64,000 bases of DNA from PALSA-505 sp963699015 (GTDB lineage: Bacteria; Actinomycetota; Actinomycetes; Streptosporangiales; Streptosporangiaceae). The notes beneath the pieces are model-generated. The model was not told the origin of the DNA. It saw nothing but the letters and a program-made list of their open reading frames with translations, and did no database searches. Of the stretch, positions 23,111 through 32,712 are shown one piece after another. Every line of letters begins with the position of its first letter. Position 1 is the first letter of the stretch. The DNA is taken from NCBI GenBank assembly GCA_963699015.1, contig CAVOSX010000002.1:1286628-1350627 (forward strand), written 5' to 3'. Both the position numbers and the translations under genes were made by a program.

Positions 23111-24844
23111 CTACCGGATGTGGAACCTCGCGGTCTTGCTGATCAGCAGGCTGCTCAGCTGGACGGTGTGCTCGCCTGGCGCCAGCTTGAGCATGCTGGG
23201 GTTGATCATGTCGGTAACCGTGCCCAGGTCACCGACGGTCAGCGTGGCGATTGCCTTGCCGTCGATCGACATCTGCACCGGGTGACCGGGCAGGAAGCCC
23301 CCGGCCAGCAGGTACGTCGAGCCGCCCGTGCCGATGCTGTCCGGCGTGAGCTCGACGGCGTGCTGCAGCCTCGTCAGGTCGGCCTGTGCCTGCTGCCGCG
23401 CCGTGGCCTCCTGGCCGTTCGCGCGGGTCGCGGCGACCAGGCTCGGCACGAACTTGCCGCTGATCGTGCCCCAGCCGGTGGCCACGTCGAAGCCCTTGGC
23501 TGCGGTGAAGCCCTGCACGACGGTCTTGCCGCCGACGACCACGGAGTTGTTGCCGTGGATGACGTCGGCGATGCCCGCCGCCGTGCCGCGCGGGCCGAGG
23601 TTGTCATACAGGGCGGGGTTGACCGGGCCGACGTTCCGGCCGTGGTTCAGCTGGGTGGCCAGCGCCAGCACGCCGTTCAGCAGCGGGCCGGACTCGGACG
23701 TCCCGTCCTGGGCGTCCAGCGTGATGTCAGGCACCGACCGCATCGGGCTGCGGGTGATGTCCGCCACGCCGTTCTGGTAGGCGGGACGGGTGAACACCGA
23801 GGAGTAGCCGGCGCCCTCGGAGAAGATCCCGGCCACGTGCCAGACCGGGTCGGAGCCTGCCTTCGCTCCGGTCTTGGGGTTGATGTCGGGGACGGTGCCG
23901 CCGACCGCGGTAACCCACGGCGAGTCATCCCAGGCCGCCGTGTCCGGCTGGTGAGAGGCGTTCCCGCATTGGGAGTTGGCCACAGGCAGGTTCTGCACGA
24001 CACCGCAGTCGCCGGTGCCCACCAGGACGGGGATGCCGGCCGCGGCGGCCGCCAGCTCGCCCGGGTTCTGGGCGGTGATCTCCGCCGCGCCCGCGCTGTA
24101 AGCGGACTCGCCGATCCCGTCGCTGATCGAAATCACGTTAGCGAGGTGCTCAGCCGCGATGACCTCGACGCCTTTCATGATCTCCGGCATCGCGACCTGA
24201 CTGGCCGCGTCGTCGGTCTCCTGCGTGTCGGCCGGCGTCGCAGAGATGATGATCTTCGCGTACGGCGCGATCAGGTGCGCGGAAAGCACGTCCAGCTCCA
24301 GTTCGCCGGCCCACGCCTTGCACGACCCGAAACTGCCAAGCGCCACCATGCCCGGCGGGCACTTCTTCGGCAGCGGGCCGGCCGGGAAGATCGTGGTGAT
24401 CGGCGGGTTCGGCAGCCCGAACATCTTGTCGAAGCCGGCGACGACCTTGCCGATGTTCGGATCCTTCCAGCCCTCCATGACCGCGATCGTGGTCCCGGCC
24501 CCGTCGGTACCCTTGAGCCACAGCGGCCCGATGCCGTAGTCGAAGATGTCCTGCGGGCCCGGGGTGATGTGCGCGTACTTCGGGTAGTTGCGATGCATCT
24601 TCTTCAGCACCGCAGCCAGGACCTTGATCTGCTGCTGCTTGGACGGCAGGGAAGCTGTGGCGGGCGAGCTGCGGGCCACAGTGATATTCCCGCCAGGTAC
24701 CGGGCCGCCGGTGATGCGCGACCGGATCTGGTGACCGCCCGCAGGGGCGGCCCCGGCCTGGGCACCCGCAGACGGCAGGAAGGCCGCTGCCAAGGCCGCG
24801 GCCGCTAGCAGCGGAACCAATCGCGTCATCGAGACGCTGCGCAT
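23111..24844 (-). CDS. Secreted sedolisin-like serine-carboxyl peptidase (S53)
   Basis: The 577-residue precursor starts at ATG 24844 behind AAAGGAG and has a signal peptide (MTRLVPLLAAAALAAAFL). The S53 catalytic residues are visible: Glu181 and Asp185 in GELELDVL, the oxyanion Asp279 in GTGDCG, and Ser383 in DGTSESGPLL. The usual propeptide is short or absent. A C-terminal domain of about 120 residues after the catalytic unit (from about 460) contains a repeat of short strands and may be a cell-wall or carbohydrate-binding module. Sedolisins act at acid pH, so this enzyme likely degrades extracellular protein in acidic soil. Confidence 0.88.
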   Translation of the reverse strand: MRSVSMTRLVPLLAAAALAAAFLPSAGAQAGAAPAGGHQIRSRITGGPVPGGNITVARSSPATASLPSKQQQIKVLAAVLKKMHRNYPKYAHITPGPQDIFDYGIGPLWLKGTDGAGTTIAVMEGWKDPNIGKVVAGFDKMFGLPNPPITTIFPAGPLPKKCPPGMVALGSFGSCKAWAGELELDVLSAHLIAPYAKIIISATPADTQETDDAASQVAMPEIMKGVEVIAAEHLANVISISDGIGESAYSAGAAEITAQNPGELAAAAAGIPVLVGTGDCGVVQNLPVANSQCGNASHQPDTAAWDDSPWVTAVGGTVPDINPKTGAKAGSDPVWHVAGIFSEGAGYSSVFTRPAYQNGVADITRSPMRSVPDITLDAQDGTSESGPLLNGVLALATQLNHGRNVGPVNPALYDNLGPRGTAAGIADVIHGNNSVVVGGKTVVQGFTAAKGFDVATGWGTISGKFVPSLVAATRANGQEATARQQAQADLTRLQHAVELTPDSIGTGGSTYLLAGGFLPGHPVQMSIDGKAIATLTVGDLGTVTDMINPSMLKLAPGEHTVQLSSLLISKTARFHIR

Positions 24845-25134
24845 GTCCTGCTCCTTTAGGACGAGGGGACTGGCTGGCCCCGGCGGCTGGCTGGCCGCCG
24901 AAGCCGTGACGGCTCAGGCCATCACCAGTTCCAGCGTCCTCGTGCCCGGCCAGCCGATCAAGTGCCGCAGCGTGCAGAATTGCCGAGGATGAGGTCACGT
25001 CGAGTAACAGAATGACGTCGCGCCCCTCGGTACCAACATGAGGATCGGCGAGCCCAGCCCGCGTGCACATGCATGACGGCGCATCTGGTCGTGACTTCCT
25101 GCCTGGCCCGGGTCGGCCGTGCCAGGATGGCCGG

Positions 25135-26321
25135 GTGAACCCGCTGGGCCGGTCAGCGCCTTCCCGCATTGGCCTTCTTCCCGTGGTGATGGCCGCCACG
25201 TCGTTGACGGCCGTGGCCGTCTGCGGGGCTGTCATCTCTCCCGCCTCCGCTGCCGGCACCGCGTCCGCCCGCCTCGCGTCCGCCGTGCGCTCCGCGCCCG
25301 CTGCGGGCGCCGCCTCCGCTGCGCGTCCCGCGCCCCGGGCCGGCCGGGGCCTGGGCTTGCGGGCCGTCAGCCAGGCAGGCACCACCGTTCCTGGCGCGCC
25401 CAACTGCCCGATGTTTCCCGCGGACAACATTTGGAACACCGACATTTCCAGGCTGCCGGCCGATTCGCACAGCGCCGCCTGGCTGCGGAGCATGAACTCG
25501 GCCCGTACCTTCCTGCACCCCGACTTCGGCCCGAACCCCGGCGGGTTCCCCTACGGCATCCCGTACAACATCGTCACCAGCGCCCATCCGCTGGTCTCCA
25601 TCACGTTCCAGTACGCCAGCCAGAGCGACAAGGGACCTTACCCGTTCGGCCCGGGCACCCTCATCGAGGGCGGCAGGAACGCCGGCGGCGACCGTCATGC
25701 GATCATGGTCAACTCCGGCCCGTGCACCCTGTACGAACTCTGGCACGCCCGCTACTCCCGGTCCGGCTCGACGGCCGGCTCCGGTGCGATCTGGACCCTG
25801 ACCTCCAACCGGCTCCGCCCGGCCGGCTGGACCTCCGCGGACGCCGCCGGCCTGCCCATCCTGCCGGGGCTGCTCAACTTCGCCCAGGTGCAGGCGGCGG
25901 TCAAGTCGGGCCGACCGGTCACCCACGCGATCAGGTTCACCGCGCAGCACACCCAGTCCGCCTACCTGTGGCCGCCCGCCACGAGGCGGGGGCGGGCCAC
26001 CATCCATCCCTGCCGCCCATGGGCGCCAGGTTCCGGCTGAAGGCGAGCTTCAACGTGGCCAGGTTCTGTGCCAGCACCGCGCCGTACTGCGCCGACGCCA
26101 AGGCGGTGCTGACCGAGATGCAGCACTACGGGCTCATCCTGGCCGATAACGGGAGCAACTGGTTCTTCCAGGGCAGCGGCTACCCGCGATGGCCGGACGC
26201 CCTGGTCTCCCTGCTCAAGCAGATCCCCGCCCGTGCCTTCGAGGCGGTGGACGAGTCCTGCCTGATGGTCAGCCCTGACTCGGGCCGGGCGCGGGCCAAG
26301 CCCGGCTGCCCGATCGGCTAG
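25135..26321 (+). pseudogene. Secreted protein of unknown function, broken by a frameshift
   Basis: GTG 25135 (ribosome-binding AGGATGG upstream) begins a signal peptide with the core VVMAATSLTAVAVCGAVI. The mature part (FPADNIWNTDISRLPADSHS, FPYGIPYNIV, HARYSRSG, AIRFTAQHTQSAYLWP) continues in the same frame to about 25975. There one base is missing, and the expected continuation ARHEAG, PPMGARFRLKASFNV, YGLILADNGSNWFFQG is read in the next frame to the stop at 26321. The joined product of about 395 residues would be a full-length secreted protein, and its conserved tail suggests a recognised but uncharacterised family. Whether the lesion is real or an error is open. Confidence 0.75.
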
Positions 26322-26430
26322 CCGCAGGCAGGCGGGCACCACCAGCAAAGCCCGTCCCCGCCGTTGGGCAGTCTGCACGCCGACGGTTACGCCCGCCGGG
26401 GCGTCGTTGACCTGCAATCGCCGTGATGCC

Positions 26431-26455
26431 ATACTCGGTATGCAATACCTGGTAT
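26431..26455. promoter_or_regulatory. Double PadR-type operator (two ATAC-N3-GTAT sites)
   Basis: ATACTCGGTAT (26431-26441) and ATACCTGGTAT (26445-26455) are two 11-bp near-identical palindromes with centres 14 bp apart, and the middle GGTATGCAATACC is itself palindromic. They lie immediately before the padR start, so they probably overlap the promoter and mediate autorepression of the six-gene operon. Confidence 0.75.
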
Positions 26456-26465
26456 GGAGGTGCTG

Positions 26466-27056
26466 GTGTCGGTTCGTCACAGCCTGCTGGCGGTGCTGTC
26501 CGCCGGGCCCATGCACGGGTACGGGCTGAAGACCGAATTCGAGGCCGCGACCGGGGATGTCTGGCCGCTCAACGTCGGGCAGGTGTACACCACCCTGGGG
26601 CGGCTGGAGCGGGACGGGCTGGTTACCGCCGCGACCGACGCCGACGGCCAGAAGGTGTACCAGATCACCGAGGCCGGGCTTGACGAGCTGGGCCGTTGGT
26701 TCGAGACCCCGGTTCCGCGCGAGGTGATTCCCCGCCAGGAGGTGGCGATCAAGCTGGTGTTCGCGATGCGGTCGGGCGTGGCGGACGTCACCGCGGTCGT
26801 GCAGCAGCAGCGGGCGGCGACAGTGCGGGCGCTTCAGGACGTTACCCGGCTGAAGGCCGCCGCTGAATCCAGCGGGGACCTGGCCTGGCTGATGATGCTC
26901 GACGCGCTGGTCTTCCAGGCCGAGGCCGAGGCGCACTGGCTCGACATGTGCGAGGCGCGGCTCGCGAGGGAAAACGCCGCCGCCGGGCCGGCCAGGCGGC
27001 ACCCGGAGATCGCGGCCGGACAAGCGGCGGAACGGAGCAGCCAGTGGTACTCCTAG
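26466..27056 (+). CDS. PadR-family transcriptional regulator
   Basis: This roughly 196-residue regulator has the winged helix domain at residues 1-75: SVRHSLLAVLSAGPMHGYGL is the classic PadR beginning, followed by VYTTLGRLERDGLVTAA. The C-terminal part (about 95-180) is the helical PadR-C dimerisation domain. GTG 26466 is preferred because GGAGG lies five bases upstream; ATG 26454 overlaps the operator. The stop overlaps the next start, so it is the first gene of a compact ABC exporter operon. PadR proteins usually respond to phenolic or antimicrobial compounds, so the operon is likely induced by its substrate. Confidence 0.93.
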   Translation: MSVRHSLLAVLSAGPMHGYGLKTEFEAATGDVWPLNVGQVYTTLGRLERDGLVTAATDADGQKVYQITEAGLDELGRWFETPVPREVIPRQEVAIKLVFAMRSGVADVTAVVQQQRAATVRALQDVTRLKAAAESSGDLAWLMMLDALVFQAEAEAHWLDMCEARLARENAAAGPARRHPEIAAGQAAERSSQWYS

Positions 27057-27766
27057 ACGTAGACCAGGCGGGACGGGTCTTCGGGTCCGGGCACCTACGG
27101 GTAGTCGCGCTGGACGATGTGTCGCTGCAGGTCGGCGTCGGCGAGTTCGTGGCCGTCATGGGGCCTAGCGGTTCGGGTAAGTCGACCCTGCTGCGGCTGG
27201 CGGGCGGCCTGGACCGGCCGACCTCCGGCCGGGTACTGCTGGCCGGCCGTGACCTGGCCGGCCTGGACGGGGCCGGGCTCGCGCAGGCGCTGCGGCGGCA
27301 GATCGGCTTCATCTTCCAGGAGACCAACCTGCTCGCGTCGCTGACCGCCGCCGAGAACGTGGCACTCGCGCTGGAACTGGATGACGTCAGGCCGAAGGCG
27401 GCGATGGCGGGCGCCCGCGGCCTGCTGGACTCCCTGGGCCTGGCAGCCGCCGGGAACCGGTTCCCCGGCCAGCTGTCCGGGGGCGAACAGCAGCAGGTGA
27501 CGATCGCCCGGGCGGTCGCGGGGGGCCGGTCGCTGCTGCTGGCCGACGAGCCGACCGGTGCCCTCGATGCGATCACCGGCGAAACGGTGATGGGCCTGCT
27601 GCGCCAGCGGTGCGCCGCTGGCTGCGCGGTCCTGCTCGCCACCCACAACGTCCGGCACGCCGCGTGGGCCGACCGGGTGATGTTCCTGACCGACGGCCGT
27701 CTCGCCGGCGAGACAGGCCCGCCTGCCGGTCCGGAGTACCTGCTCGGAACCGGCCAGGCACGGTGA
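27044..27766 (+). CDS. ABC transporter ATP-binding protein (MacB/LolD type) 1
   Basis: This 240-residue ATPase shows Walker A GPSGSGKST, signature LSGGEQQQV, Walker B LLLADEPTGALD and the switch LLATHN. GTG 27044 overlaps the end of padR by 13 bases. It is of the LolD/FtsE class that pairs with large FtsX-like permeases. Together with the next ATPase it would drive the permease at 28464. The protein ends with a low-complexity tail (PPAGPEYLLGTG). The presence of two very similar ATPases in a row suggests a heterodimer, or one that serves another permease. Confidence 0.9.
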   Translation: MVLLDVDQAGRVFGSGHLRVVALDDVSLQVGVGEFVAVMGPSGSGKSTLLRLAGGLDRPTSGRVLLAGRDLAGLDGAGLAQALRRQIGFIFQETNLLASLTAAENVALALELDDVRPKAAMAGARGLLDSLGLAAAGNRFPGQLSGGEQQQVTIARAVAGGRSLLLADEPTGALDAITGETVMGLLRQRCAAGCAVLLATHNVRHAAWADRVMFLTDGRLAGETGPPAGPEYLLGTGQAR

Positions 27767-28467
27767 CCGGCGCGGCCGCCGCCCCGGCCATCATCGAGCT
27801 GGCCGGGGTGGAGAAGACCTACCGCAGCGGGCGGGTCGGGTTCCGCGCGCTGAACGGCGTGGACCTGGCTATCGGCGCGGGCGAGATGGTGGCGATCACC
27901 GGCCCGTCAGGCAGCGGCAAGACCACGATCATCAACCTCGTTGCCGGGATCGACCGGCCCACGGCCGGCACGGTGACGGTCCACGGCAGCCGCCTGGACC
28001 AGATGACCGAGGAGCAGCTCGCTGTCTGGCGCGGCCGCACCATCGGCATCGTCTTCCAGTTCTTCCAGCTGATGCCGACGCTCACCGCGGCGGAGAACGC
28101 CGCGCTCCCGCTGGACCTCGCCCGGCTCGGGCCGTCCAGCGAGCGCAAGGCGGTAGCCAGCCGCCACCTCGCCACGGTCGGGCTCGGCGATCGCGGTGAC
28201 CGGCTGCCGCTGGAGCTGTCCGGCGGAGAGCAGCAGCGGGTGGCGATCGCCAGAGCGATGGCTTGCGGACCGCCGATCTTGCTCGGCGACGAGCCCACCG
28301 GCAATCTCGACACCGGGCTGGCGCGGGAGATGTTCGGGTTGCTCAAGGGCCTGAACGGACACGGGACCACGGTGGTGTACGTCACGCACGACCCGTCACT
28401 CGCCGCGCTGGCCTCCCGGATCGTGTCCGTTCGCGATGGCCTGATCACCGGCGATACGCGGCGGTGA
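27763..28467 (+). CDS. ABC transporter ATP-binding protein (MacB/LolD type) 2
   Basis: This 234-residue ATPase starts with GTG overlapping the preceding stop (GTGA). Walker A GPSGSGKTT, signature LSGGEQQRV, Walker B ILLGDEPTGNLD and the switch VYVTHD are all intact. It matches the MacB/LolD class more closely than the first ATPase, and its stop overlaps the permease start by four bases. Together the three genes form the core of an exporter or a lipoprotein/peptide-type mechanotransducer. Confidence 0.92.
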   Translation: MTGAAAAPAIIELAGVEKTYRSGRVGFRALNGVDLAIGAGEMVAITGPSGSGKTTIINLVAGIDRPTAGTVTVHGSRLDQMTEEQLAVWRGRTIGIVFQFFQLMPTLTAAENAALPLDLARLGPSSERKAVASRHLATVGLGDRGDRLPLELSGGEQQRVAIARAMACGPPILLGDEPTGNLDTGLAREMFGLLKGLNGHGTTVVYVTHDPSLAALASRIVSVRDGLITGDTRR

Positions 28468-30875
28468 CCGTGAGTACGCTGAACCGCAAGGCCTGGGGTG
28501 ACCTGACCCGGCACCGCGCGCGCACGCTGCTGGCGGTGTTCACGCTGAGCATCGCGATCGCGAGCCTCGGATTCCTCGCCGTGCCGGCCCTGCTGAACGC
28601 GGCCATGACCCGCCAGATCGCGGGCAGCCACCTGTATGACGTCGGGATATCCACCAGAATCCTCGACCTGCGCCCGGCACAGCTCGGCGCGCTGGGCCGC
28701 CTGCCGGGCGTCGCCGCGGTCAGCCCGGCCGTGGGCTACGCCACGACGGCGGCATCCGCCGCCGGCCCCCAGGACGTCGAGCTCGCCGGCACCGACCTGG
28801 CGACTGCGCCGGTCAACACCGTCGCGCTGTTCACCGGCCGGATGCCAGGGCCTGGCGAGGTGCTGGCCGATGCGGGCAACGTCCGGGCCGCCGGCTTCGC
28901 CGTCCCCACCGGCGGCACGATCGACGTACGGGCCGCCGACGGCAGGCTGGAACGGCTGCGGATCAGCGGTACCGGCATGAACCTGGACGCGACCCCTGGC
29001 GCGAACGGCTCGACCACGCCGGTCTTCTACGCCCCGACGGCCACGGTGCAGGCGCTGCGCGGCGTGCGCGGTTACAACTACCTGGGGTTCCGGCTCACCG
29101 ACGACAGCACGGCCGCGCAGTCCCGGGTGGTCGCCGAGGTGCGCGCCTACCTGACCGCGCGGACCGGAGCGGACCCGATCACGGCGCTGCCCGCCGTCCG
29201 GGCACCCGGCCAGTGGCCCGGGCAGCCCGGGTTCAGCCGTATCATCGCGCTGCTGTACATCATCACGATCCTCGCGTTCGCCTCCGCCCTGTTCCTCATC
29301 TCAGCCACGATGAACACCCTCATCGCCGAGCAGGCCGGCGAGATCGCCATCCTCAAGACGCTCGGCGGGCGCCGGCGGCAGATCGCCGGCATCACCGTGC
29401 GCACCGCGGCGATGCTGGGCGCGGCGGGCGCGGTCATCGGCACCATTCTCGGCATCGCCATCGCCTACCTGCTGGCCGGCTACTTCGCCGTGAAGCTCAT
29501 CGACGTGTCGTTCGGCTTCGCCATCTCGGTCCCCGTGGTCGCGGCCGGCCTCGTGCTCGGCCCGGCGCTCGCCGTGGCCGCGTCGCTGCCCGCGCTGCGC
29601 CGCGCGCTGCGCAGGCCCGTGGCCGAGACCCTGGCCGGACCGGGCGCCAGCGGATTCGGCTCCGGCTGGCTCGACCGGCTGGCCGCGCGCAGCGGCCTGC
29701 TGTCCGGGGCCAGGGTGCCCGGCAGCGTGCGGATGGGAGTCCGCAACGCGCTGCGGCAAAAGCGCCGCAGCGCGGCCACGATCGCGCAGGTCGCTGTGGC
29801 AGCCGGGCTCGCGATCGCCTTCCTCGCCCTCGGCCAGTCGATAACGGCCGTCATCAGCCAGACCATCGGCAAGCTGCACTTCAGCGTCGGCGTGGGGATG
29901 GCATCGACCCACGGCGCGCGGCCGTTCGGCGCCCAGGCGCTCGCCGTCGCCGCCGCCACGCCCGGCGTCACCAGAGCCGAACCGGTCGAGACCAGTTCCG
30001 TGCAGTACAACGGGCAGACCTACACGGCGTGGGGCCTCGGCGCCCGCCCCTTCTACGGTTACCGGCTGAGCGCGGGCCACTGGTTCACGGCCGGCGATAC
30101 CGCCCCCGGCGCCCGCCCCGCCGTCCCGCCGGTGGTGCTCGGGCCTGCCGTCGCCCGCGCCACCGGCGCCCGGGCCGGGCAGATCCTCACCTTCACCCTG
30201 GCCGCGGGACCCACCAGGGTGAAGGTCATCGGGATCGACACCGGCCAGCCCAACGCGGGCGGCACCGTCTACTTCCCGCTGCCCGTGCTGGAGCGCCTGG
30301 ACGGCGGGCCGGGCACCGCGGACTCGATCTGGCTCGGCACTGCCAGCACCGCGCACGCCGCCGTCAACCGGGTGACCACCGCCGCCGCGAACAGGCTGGC
30401 CGCCGCCGGGTACCCGGTCAGCACCACGAAGATCTACGTCACGGAGGCGCAGATCACCGCCGCCGACGCCGCCATCCTCACCATCGTGGAGATCCTCGGC
30501 CTCGTAGTGGTAGCAATCATGCTCATGGGCCTGGTCAGCGCCCTCAGCATGGGCGTCATCGAGCGCACCCGGGAGGTCGGGATCCTGCGCTGCGTGGGCG
30601 CCAGGGCCCGGCACATCCGGCGGGTCTTCAGCGTGGAGGCGGTTGTCCTGGCCTCGGTCGGCTGGGTGTTCGGGGTCCTGCTCGGCTGGCTGATCTACGA
30701 AGGGCTGCTGACGCTCCTGCTCCACAACGCCGCCGTGACCCTGCCGCAGGAGTTCCCGCCGGCCATCCTGCTGATCACGCTCGCCGGCGTCCTCGTGCTC
30801 ACGCTCATCGTGATCCGCGGGCCGCTGCGCCGCGCCACCAGGATCCAGCCCGGCACGGCCCTGCGGTACCAGTGA
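28464..30875 (+). CDS. FtsX/MacB-type ABC permease
   Basis: This 803-residue permease has two FtsX-like units. Each has a transmembrane helix followed by an extracytoplasmic domain; the first helix (RTLLAVFTLSIAIASLGFL), the mid block (IIALLYIITILAFASALFLI to AVIGTILGIAIAYLLAG) and the C-terminal block (EILGLVVVAIMLMGLVSAL, VVLASVGWVFGVLLGWL, ILLITLAGVLVLTLIVI) support about ten membrane segments. The motif LKTLGGRRRQI and LRCVGARARHIRR mark the two coupling helices that contact the ATPases. GTG 28464 overlaps the upstream stop. In such transporters ATP hydrolysis drives substrate movement at the outer face (antimicrobial peptides, macrolides, lipids); the substrate here is unknown. Confidence 0.9.
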   Translation: MTVSTLNRKAWGDLTRHRARTLLAVFTLSIAIASLGFLAVPALLNAAMTRQIAGSHLYDVGISTRILDLRPAQLGALGRLPGVAAVSPAVGYATTAASAAGPQDVELAGTDLATAPVNTVALFTGRMPGPGEVLADAGNVRAAGFAVPTGGTIDVRAADGRLERLRISGTGMNLDATPGANGSTTPVFYAPTATVQALRGVRGYNYLGFRLTDDSTAAQSRVVAEVRAYLTARTGADPITALPAVRAPGQWPGQPGFSRIIALLYIITILAFASALFLISATMNTLIAEQAGEIAILKTLGGRRRQIAGITVRTAAMLGAAGAVIGTILGIAIAYLLAGYFAVKLIDVSFGFAISVPVVAAGLVLGPALAVAASLPALRRALRRPVAETLAGPGASGFGSGWLDRLAARSGLLSGARVPGSVRMGVRNALRQKRRSAATIAQVAVAAGLAIAFLALGQSITAVISQTIGKLHFSVGVGMASTHGARPFGAQALAVAAATPGVTRAEPVETSSVQYNGQTYTAWGLGARPFYGYRLSAGHWFTAGDTAPGARPAVPPVVLGPAVARATGARAGQILTFTLAAGPTRVKVIGIDTGQPNAGGTVYFPLPVLERLDGGPGTADSIWLGTASTAHAAVNRVTTAAANRLAAAGYPVSTTKIYVTEAQITAADAAILTIVEILGLVVVAIMLMGLVSALSMGVIERTREVGILRCVGARARHIRRVFSVEAVVLASVGWVFGVLLGWLIYEGLLTLLLHNAAVTLPQEFPPAILLITLAGVLVLTLIVIRGPLRRATRIQPGTALRYQ

Positions 30876-31990
30876 TGTTCCACGTGATCAGGTGGCTCAT
30901 CAGGAAGCTGCGGCGCCGCACCGCATCCCCGGCCGAGCCACCGGTCCCGGTATCCGGGCAGGACGTGCCTGCCGTCCGCGGGCACGGTGAGCGTCTGGCG
31001 ACTTCGGGTCTCGCGATCTCGGTGGCGGCGGCATCCGGGGCGAACCGAGGCGCCCCGGCGATCTCCGTCCGCGGCCTGAGCAAGCGCTTCGGCGACCGGG
31101 TCGCGTTCAATGACGTCTCCTTTGACATCGGCTACGGCGAGGTCTTCGGCTTCCTCGGGCCGAACGGCGCCGGGAAGACGACGACCGTGCGGACGCTCGG
31201 CACGCTCATCGCGCCGACCTCGGGCTCGGCGACGGTCGCCGGAATCCCGCTCGCGCCGGAGAACGGGGTGGAGATCCGCCGGCGGATCTCGGTCATGCCC
31301 GAGTCCCCGGGCCTGTACCTGCGCCTGAGCGTGGCCGAGAACCTCGGATGCTTCGCCGACCTTTACGAGACGCCCGACCCCGGCGATCGCATTGACCGTG
31401 CGCTGCGCGCCGTCAACCTGGCCGACCGGGCCCGCGATGCCTGCGGCTCCTTGTCCAAGGGCCTGCGCCAGCGGGTCGCCCTGGCGCGTGCGCTGCTCAG
31501 CGACCCCGAGGTGCTGTTCCTTGACGAGCCGACCGCCGGCCTGGACCCGGTAGCCGCCCGCGACGTGCACGAGCTGATCGACGAGCTCCGCCGCGGCGGC
31601 GTCACGATTTTCCTCACGACGCACCGCCTCGAGGAGGCCGAGCGCCTCTGCGACCGGGTCGCGATCCTGAACACGACGCTGCGTACAATCGGCCGGCCCG
31701 ACGAGTTGCGCGAGCAGATGTTCGCCAAGACGCTCACGGTCAGGACCCTCGCCCCGCTGCCTGACCCCGGCCGCGTGTTCGCCGGCCTGCCGGGCATCGA
31801 TGGCTGGCAGGGCGACGGCACCGCCGCCTACGTGCTCGCCATCTCCGACCCGGTCGTCGCCGCGCCCGCCGCCACCCGGGCTCTCGTCCAGGCGGGCGCC
31901 GACGTGCTGTCGATCGGCGAGTCGCGCCACTCGCTTGAGGATGTCTACCTCGAGCTGGTCGGCGAGGATGCGGAGGCGAGCCGGAAATGA
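30875..31990 (+). CDS. ABC-2 type exporter ATP-binding protein
   Basis: This 371-residue ATPase has an unusual about 65-residue N-terminal extension beginning MFHVIRWLIRKLRRR, then the domain with Walker A GPNGAGKTTTV, signature LSKGLRQRV, Walker B VLFLDEPTAGLDP and the C-terminal EDVYLELVGEDAE typical of DrrA/NatA-like ATPases. ATG 30875 overlaps the permease stop (TGATG). It is paired with the ABC-2 permease that follows. This second ABC system in one operon may export the same compound as the FtsX system or repair the envelope. The basic N-terminal extension may associate with the membrane. Confidence 0.9.
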   Translation: MFHVIRWLIRKLRRRTASPAEPPVPVSGQDVPAVRGHGERLATSGLAISVAAASGANRGAPAISVRGLSKRFGDRVAFNDVSFDIGYGEVFGFLGPNGAGKTTTVRTLGTLIAPTSGSATVAGIPLAPENGVEIRRRISVMPESPGLYLRLSVAENLGCFADLYETPDPGDRIDRALRAVNLADRARDACGSLSKGLRQRVALARALLSDPEVLFLDEPTAGLDPVAARDVHELIDELRRGGVTIFLTTHRLEEAERLCDRVAILNTTLRTIGRPDELREQMFAKTLTVRTLAPLPDPGRVFAGLPGIDGWQGDGTAAYVLAISDPVVAAPAATRALVQAGADVLSIGESRHSLEDVYLELVGEDAEASRK

Positions 31991-32712
31991 GCATCAGCAG
32001 GAGGCGCGTGCGGGCCATCGTCCGCAAGGAGTTCCGCGAGTACCGGCGTAATCGCTCCATCGTCGCCGGGATGGCGATCCTCCCGCTCATCTTCCTCCTC
32101 CAGCCCCTGATCACGGTCTTCACCCTGTCCGCCGCGGCGGCGAGCCAGCTCGCAGCCCGCCATGAGCTGCTGTACCTGCTGGCCATCCCGGCACTGGTGC
32201 CCGCGACGATCGCCGCCTTCTCGGTCGTCGGGGAGCGCCAGCAGGGCACGCTGGAGCCGGTGCTCACGACACCGGTCCGCCGCGAGGAGTTCCTGCTCGG
32301 CAAGGCCCTGGCGTGCTTTATCCCGTCGGTGGCGATCTCGTACGCGGTCTACGTGTTCTTCCTGGCCTGCGTCGAGATCTTCGGTCAGCCGGCCGTGACA
32401 TCGGCGCTTGTACGAGGCCCGGATCTGCTCGCCCAGCTGATCTTCACCCCCCTGCTGGCCGGCTGGTCGATCTGGATCGGCGTGGCGATCTCTACCCGGG
32501 TCAGCGAGGTCCGCGTCGCCCAGCAGCTCGGCTTGCTCGCGAACCTCCCTTCGGTCGTGGTGACAACGCTCATCGCGTTCAACGTGATCCACGCCACTCT
32601 CGTCATCGACCTCGGCGCCGCCGTGGTGCTGCTGGTCCTCAACCGGCTCGGCTGGCGGCTCACGTCGGCGATGTTCGACCGCGAACGACTCATCACCGGT
32701 ACCAGGTCATGA
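31987..32712 (+). CDS. ABC-2 type permease (NatB-like)
   Basis: This 241-residue protein starts at an ATGA overlap with the ATPase gene. About six hydrophobic segments are seen, including AGMAILPLIFLLQPLI, LLYLLAIPALVPATIAAF and VVVTTLIAFNVI, with the motif VVGERQQGTLEPVLTTPVRR, which is the conserved elbow-helix loop of ABC-2 exporters. It ends the padR operon. The length is short for an ABC-2 permease but complete. Na+, drug or lipid export are possible roles. Confidence 0.88.
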   Translation: MSISRRRVRAIVRKEFREYRRNRSIVAGMAILPLIFLLQPLITVFTLSAAAASQLAARHELLYLLAIPALVPATIAAFSVVGERQQGTLEPVLTTPVRREEFLLGKALACFIPSVAISYAVYVFFLACVEIFGQPAVTSALVRGPDLLAQLIFTPLLAGWSIWIGVAISTRVSEVRVAQQLGLLANLPSVVVTTLIAFNVIHATLVIDLGAAVVLLVLNRLGWRLTSAMFDRERLITGTRS

